From Ariolimax columbianus (lineage: Eukaryota > Mollusca > Gastropoda > Stylommatophora > Arionidae), in NCBI GenBank assembly GCA_036924085.1, contig JAVGWX010000019.1:9132361-9196360 (forward strand): 64,000 bases of DNA, in the 5' to 3' direction. How positions within the stretch are numbered: position 1 is the first letter of the stretch; the number at the start of each line of letters is the position of its first letter. The position numbers and the translations under genes were made by a program. Below are positions 62,889 to 64,000 of the stretch, one piece after another. The notes under the pieces were generated by a model that did not search any database, had not been told where the DNA came from, and saw only the letters and a program-made list of their open reading frames with translations.

Positions 62889-64000
62889 AGATATTTAATT
62901 TAAGGCTGCTAAGCGAGAAATATCTAGAACAGCAGCAAACACTGTATCATGTGTTTGTTGATTTTAAGAAGGCGTTTGATAGGGTAATGCATAAAGCGGC
63001 AACCATGAGGATGTACAAAATCAACGGAAATATTATAATGGTCTTTGAACACCTGTATGACAAGGCGTCCAGCTCAATTCTTGTGAACGGGAGGCGATGG
63101 GACTGGTTTCGCACATCAGTTGGTGTGAGACAGGGGTGTACACTCTCTCCAACTCTTTTCAACATATTCCTTGAGTGAATTATGGAGTGAGGCACTTGGA
63201 GGTCACGTTGGTACTGTCATGATAGGGGGCCGAACGATTACCAACCTTTGTTTTGCAGATGATATCGACGGGTTGGTGGGTTCAGAAGCAGAACTCCAGG
63301 AATGGGTCAGAAGACTCGATGAAACAGCTCTTGACTATGGTATGGAGATAAACACTGGAAAGACAAAATTAATGACCAACAATGCCAAGAGCTTTAACAG
63401 CAGGATAAAAGCTAATAGTCAGGAACTCGAAGTGGTTGACCGTTTTAAATATCTTGGGTCGATTGTCAGTGATGAAGGATCAAAATGTGAAGTGTTGGCC
63501 AGAATAGCACAGACAATAGCGGCGATTGCACGGCTTAACAAAATCTGGCAAGATAAACGGTTAGCTCTACGCACGAAAATCAGATTAATGCGTACACTGG
63601 TCCTGTCAATATTCCTCTATGCTTGTGAGACATGGACAGTTACAGCTGATCTTCAACGAAGGATATAGGCCTTGGAGATGAAATGTTTCCGAAAACTTTT
63701 AAACGTCACGTACAAAGATCGAGTTACAAACGAGGAAATACGAGAGAATTACAACAGCAATAGGGCCTTTTGAAGACCTCTTGGCAACTGTCAAAAGAAG
63801 GAAAATCGCTTGGTACGGTCACATATCGAGATCAAATGGTCTTGCATACACAATCCTCCACGGAAAGGTGCAAGGCAGATGACGAAGAGGCCGTCCCAAA
63901 AAGAGATGGGGGGAACAACATAAAAGAATGGACCAATCTCCGACCAGAAGTGTCACAGGCAGCGGCATCTGACAGAAGGGTGGCGTGGCGAGGATGTCTT
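62889..64000 (+). pseudogene. RTE-like LINE, part 3: RT palm to C-terminus, runs off the window
   Basis: Continues F-N-L-R-L-L-S-E-K-Y, then V-D-F-K-K-A-F-D-R-V (motif A), G-V-R-Q-G-C-T-L-S-P-T-L-F-N (motif B), F-A-D-D-I-D-G-L (63252 on), T-G-K-T-K-L-M, F-K-Y-L-G-S-I-V-S-D-E-G, Y-A-C-E-T-W-T-V and, after a stop, E-M-K-C-F-R-K-L-L-N, W-Y-G-H-I-S-R-S-N-G and R-R-G-R-P-K-K-R-W. Breaks: CGA to TGA at 63176-63178 with an extra base a few positions later, and TAG at 63666-63668. Catalytic residues remain. The family resembles RTE/BovB-type LINE proteins common in molluscs. Confidence 0.9.

Overview
This is eukaryotic, almost certainly metazoan, DNA. There are no operons or ribosome binding sites. 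The window is AT-rich and packed with non-LTR retrotransposon (LINE) debris, tRNA-derived SINEs, DNA-transposon remnants and long minisatellites. The mix of RTE-like, CR1-like and I-group LINEs with several tRNA-SINE families suggests a lophotrochozoan, most likely a mollusc; this is inference from element style, not proof. By hand estimate about a quarter of the window is tandem array and much of the rest is mobile-element remnant.

Layout. 1-5.6 kb: a candidate host exon at the left edge, then a mosaic of CR1-like and I-group LINE fragments, one inserted into the T-loop of a tRNA-like SINE head. 5.9-13.9 kb: a run of minisatellites (periods about 21, 23, 69, 36, 24 and 47 bp) broken by SINEs and by copies of a (CAA)n-ended dispersed element. 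14-20 kb: a SINE, a CR1-like copy, the best protein-coding gene candidate (minus strand, 16665-17855, putative secreted acidic Asn/Ser/Asp-rich protein) and LINE C-termini, one carrying a 32-bp minisatellite grown from its own coding sequence. 20-33 kb: further arrays, including about 23 copies of a 27-bp repeat each holding a perfect CRE octamer, and about 20 copies of a 73-bp repeat derived from the head of the (CAA)n element. 33-44 kb: SINEs, an I-group LINE inserted in a CR1-like 3' end, an inverted LINE fragment, a 2-kb 17/55-bp array and a piggyBac-type MITE with TTAA duplications. 44-60 kb: low-repeat DNA with several splice-site-bounded candidate exons on the minus strand, a mariner-type inverted structure and SINE insertions. 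60-64 kb: an RTE-like LINE whose reading frame was entered by a 2-kb I-group LINE and separately by a tRNA-SINE, both with target-site duplications (TSDs).

The recognisable proteins are mainly LINE enzymes (reverse transcriptase, RNase H, CxC-H-C zinc knuckle), all broken by stops or frameshifts. The I-group LINE dominates: at least eight copies, nearly all 5'-truncated, ending in a (GAA)n tail and often flanked by 8-15 bp TSDs, as expected from target-primed reverse transcription. A separate (GAA)n-ended short element and the tRNA-SINEs probably used LINE machinery in trans. Long open frames inside arrays of period divisible by three are artefacts and are annotated as repeats. No rRNA, CRISPR or convincing functional tRNA gene was seen.
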